Assembly (NCBI GenBank): GCA_029212965.1
Contig: JARGOV010000002.1
Location: 75,962-133,086 of the forward strand
Direction: 5' to 3'
DNA length: 57,125 nucleotides
Origin: Porticoccaceae bacterium
GTDB lineage: Bacteria; Pseudomonadota; Gammaproteobacteria; Pseudomonadales; Porticoccaceae
Shown: positions 55,487-57,125 of the stretch, piece by piece
How positions within the stretch are numbered: position 1 is the stretch's first letter
How the letters are laid out: every line of letters starts with the position of its first letter
Made by a program: the position numbers and the translations under genes
The notes under the pieces: generated by a model
Database searches by the model: none
What the model was told of the DNA's origin: nothing
What the model saw: the letters and a program-made list of their open reading frames with translations, nothing else

Positions 55487-55714
55487 ATATAGAGAGTCTT
55501 GATTGGATCGGCGTTTCTATCTTCCGCGGGTAGTAGAGGGGATGCAGCGTAGATTTTTTTTCATAAAATATCTTTGTTCGCTAGGGAATGAAAGTTGATG
55601 CTGAAGCGGTGGGTGCCGCATACTATGCCAACAGGTTGACAATACTGCGGCAATCCACGTTTTGTGGGTGCCGACAATAGAATTCACACTCAAATAAACA
55701 CGGAGAATAATATT

Positions 55715-56464
55715 ATGGGTAATAGACTTGAAGGCAAAGTAGCGATTATTACCGGCGGTGCCAGCGGTATCGGTGAAGCGCACGCACACCTTTATGCTAG
55801 TGAGGGCGCAAAAGTTGTTATCACGGACGTACAGGAAGACCTGGGTGAAAAAGTGGCCAGTGCAATTAAAAGTGAAGGTGGCGATGCCATCTTTATTCGT
55901 CAGGATGTCACCAGCGAATCCGATTGGGCGAATGTCGCTAAAACTACCGTTGAGGAATATGGCGCTATTACTACTCTGGTAAATAATGCAGGTGTCGGTA
56001 ATTTCACTGGCGTAGAAGAGGAAACGCTTGAAGGCTTTAACCGGGTTGTGGCCATTTGCCAAACGGGTGTCTGGTTGGGGATGAAGGCTTGTATGCCCGC
56101 TTTGAAAAAGTCGGGTAATGGTGCCATCGTGAATATTTCATCACTGTTTGGCATTATTGGCACACCCAGCATGATTTCCTACCACGGTGCTAAAGGCGCA
56201 GTGCGTTTGATGACCAAATCAGCGGGTCTGGAATACGCCCAGCAGGGTGTCAGAGTTAACTCTGTTCATCCCGGTATTATCGAAACACCATTGGCTAAAA
56301 CGATGGGGGATGAGCAAATGCAGGCAATTATTGCTTCGACACCAATGGCAAGAGTGGGCCGGCCCATCGATATTGCCACCATGTCTTTATTCCTATGCAC
56401 TGACGAAGCCGCTTTTATTACAGGCGCTGAGTTTGTAGTTGATGGGGGCTGGGGTGCTCAATAA
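55715..56464 (+). CDS. SDR family oxidoreductase
   Basis: A 249-residue classical short-chain dehydrogenase of the 3-alpha(20-beta)-hydroxysteroid dehydrogenase-like group. Motifs: TGGASGIGEAHA, ITDVQEDLG, LVNNAGVGNF, NISSLFGIIG, YHGAK and ITGAEFVVDGGWGAQ. I chose ATG 55715 (MGNRLEGKVAIITGG), with GGAG upstream, over an ATG 51 bases earlier whose extra residues are polar and not family-like. It ends at a clear terminator. Confidence 0.92.
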   Translation: MGNRLEGKVAIITGGASGIGEAHAHLYASEGAKVVITDVQEDLGEKVASAIKSEGGDAIFIRQDVTSESDWANVAKTTVEEYGAITTLVNNAGVGNFTGVEEETLEGFNRVVAICQTGVWLGMKACMPALKKSGNGAIVNISSLFGIIGTPSMISYHGAKGAVRLMTKSAGLEYAQQGVRVNSVHPGIIETPLAKTMGDEQMQAIIASTPMARVGRPIDIATMSLFLCTDEAAFITGAEFVVDGGWGAQ

Positions 56465-56492
56465 ATGTCAGTGGTTTCTCTAACAAGCCCAT

Positions 56493-56529
56493 AAAAAAAC
56501 CGGCGCTATTTTTAGCCCCGGTTTTTTTT
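56493..56529 (+). terminator. Intrinsic terminator after the last SDR
   Basis: ACCGGCGCTA and TAGCCCCGGT pair with one mismatch around a 4-base loop. Seven A lie before the stem and eight T after it. It is 28 bases beyond the SDR stop, and its A-tract allows it to work for the opposite strand too. Confidence 0.88.
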
Positions 56530-56550
56530 ATGGCGGATGAAGTTGTTTAA

Positions 56551-56835
56551 TCAGCTACCTCCTTGTCGTAGTAGCCATTCCCAATACATCTCGGTTGCTT
56601 TGTCATTTTTGATGATAACTTCGTCATTATTCAAGTCAGCAGAAGTACAAGTGACGCATAGGGCAGAATGTTGGTGGCTTTGGGGCGCGCTCGAGGCTTC
56701 GAGAGAAGTGACTCTGTCCCAGGGCATGCTCTCTTTAATGCCACTAGAGCCCTTATAGTTAGGGATGCGGGTGCCGTCAAAAATTATGTCGTTTGGAATA
56801 ACTGTGTCATAGGTGGAGGCACTTGCGCCCCTAAG
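56551..56835 (-). pseudogene. Start-less reading frame, probable C-terminal gene remnant
   Basis: On the minus strand a frame is open for 94 codons from an upstream stop (56836-56838) to a TGA at 56551-56553. It reads like a real protein: PNDIIFDGTRIPNYKGS, MPWDRVTSLEASS, HSALCVTCTSADL, TEMYWEWLLRQGGS. There is no ATG or GTG start early in the frame; the first ATG (56727) would give only 58 residues, although AAAGAGAGC precedes it. More stops lie upstream, so a longer gene has probably lost its 5' part. Family not recognised; the CVTC pair may bind metal. Confidence 0.45.
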
Positions 56836-57125
56836 TCATGAGCTGGATTATATCGGTCGACCACCTAGTTTAACATTCGCTGTAGTGATACTGCGTTTGA
56901 TACCGCAAGGGATACTCTATCGATGTGGTAGATGTAACCTGGCCCTGTTTTTAATTATCTTATTATCCTAGGCTCACTCGGGACCGCTTAGTACTTGGCT
57001 GCAAAATAGTTGACTATTAAGTTTGGTGGTTTAGGTTCCGCCTCATCGTTATCGCTCTGAGTCGTTGAACTCAATAATAAAAATATGAGTACTTATATCT
57101 GGCTTTTAATCGCTAATGGCAAAGT
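56836..57125. other. Right-edge sequence with no recognised gene
   Basis: About 290 bases up to the window edge. In the frame of the preceding remnant, two stops occur within 15 bases and another follows after about 66 bases. No other frame of length or coding character was seen. Confidence 0.5.

Noticed and set aside
1-57125. CRISPR arrays, tRNA or rRNA genes, insertion sequences
   Set aside because: No regularly spaced repeats, tRNA-like cloverleafs, rRNA segments, transposase motifs or terminal inverted repeats were seen by eye; a dedicated scan could still find a weak tRNA.

Overview
The window looks like chromosome of a free-living, probably marine gammaproteobacterium of the Pseudomonadales/Cellvibrionales type. 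The block proA-nadD-rsfS-rlmH-mrdA-rodA-mltB-rlpA-dacA-ybeD-lipB-lipA has the Pseudomonas-like order, fpr sits divergently beside a FinR-like LysR gene, and a PomAB-type stator is present. Base composition is moderate and fairly even. I saw no rRNA, tRNA, transposase, integrase or CRISPR array. Taxonomy is inferred from gene order and protein style only.

Layout. (1) 1-8.2 kb: an RND/MMPL exporter, then a leftward unit of outer-membrane porin, small PstS-like periplasmic protein and Cache-GGDEF-EAL protein, divergent from a DUF2784 membrane protein with a 24-bp perfect palindrome in front of it; then a MAPEG protein. (2) 8.4-11.1 kb: sthA transhydrogenase, a stand-alone LON-domain protein and a MaoC-like dehydratase. 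(3) 11.3-23.8 kb: a long rightward housekeeping block for proline, NAD, ribosome maturation, cell elongation and lipoate, closed by a DUF1244 protein and an SLT lipoprotein. (4) 24.2-33.8 kb: leftward NYN protein, parvulin and Sel1 protein; rightward ppk1, ppx, a histidine phosphatase, ppnP, glpE, an SDR, an AhpD-like protein and a GNAT; then a leftward glutamine amidotransferase. (5) 33.9-48.5 kb: rapA, a DMT exporter, fpr/finR, YceI, an RNase AM-like PHP protein, dbpA, a SprT-like protein, slyD, GIY-YIG, DUF2288, pomAB plus a PilZ gene, and rimO ending in a perfect 22-bp hairpin. (6) 48.6-57.1 kb: the most accessory-looking part, with a GFA protein, an 820-bp stretch without a clear gene, two tandem near-duplicate SDRs, an orphan ParA ATPase, a third SDR, an AraC-type regulator, a luciferase-like (LLM) oxidoreductase, a fourth SDR, and at the right edge a start-less reading frame that looks like a gene remnant.

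How the genes work together. Region 3 is a coupled envelope-growth unit: PBP2 and RodA make peptidoglycan for elongation, while MltB, RlpA and DacA trim it, with several overlapping stop/start codons. Ppk1 and Ppx make and degrade polyphosphate. PomA, PomB and the PilZ protein suggest c-di-GMP control of the flagellar stator, and the GGDEF-EAL protein could contribute to the same pool. The four SDRs, LLM oxidoreductase and AraC regulator look like a catabolic or detoxifying set for a hydrophobic alcohol/ketone-type substrate, but the substrate cannot be read from sequence. No wholly new defence or mobile system is evident. The best candidates for something undescribed are the porin/PstS-like/c-di-GMP unit and the SDR-ParA-AraC-LLM cluster.
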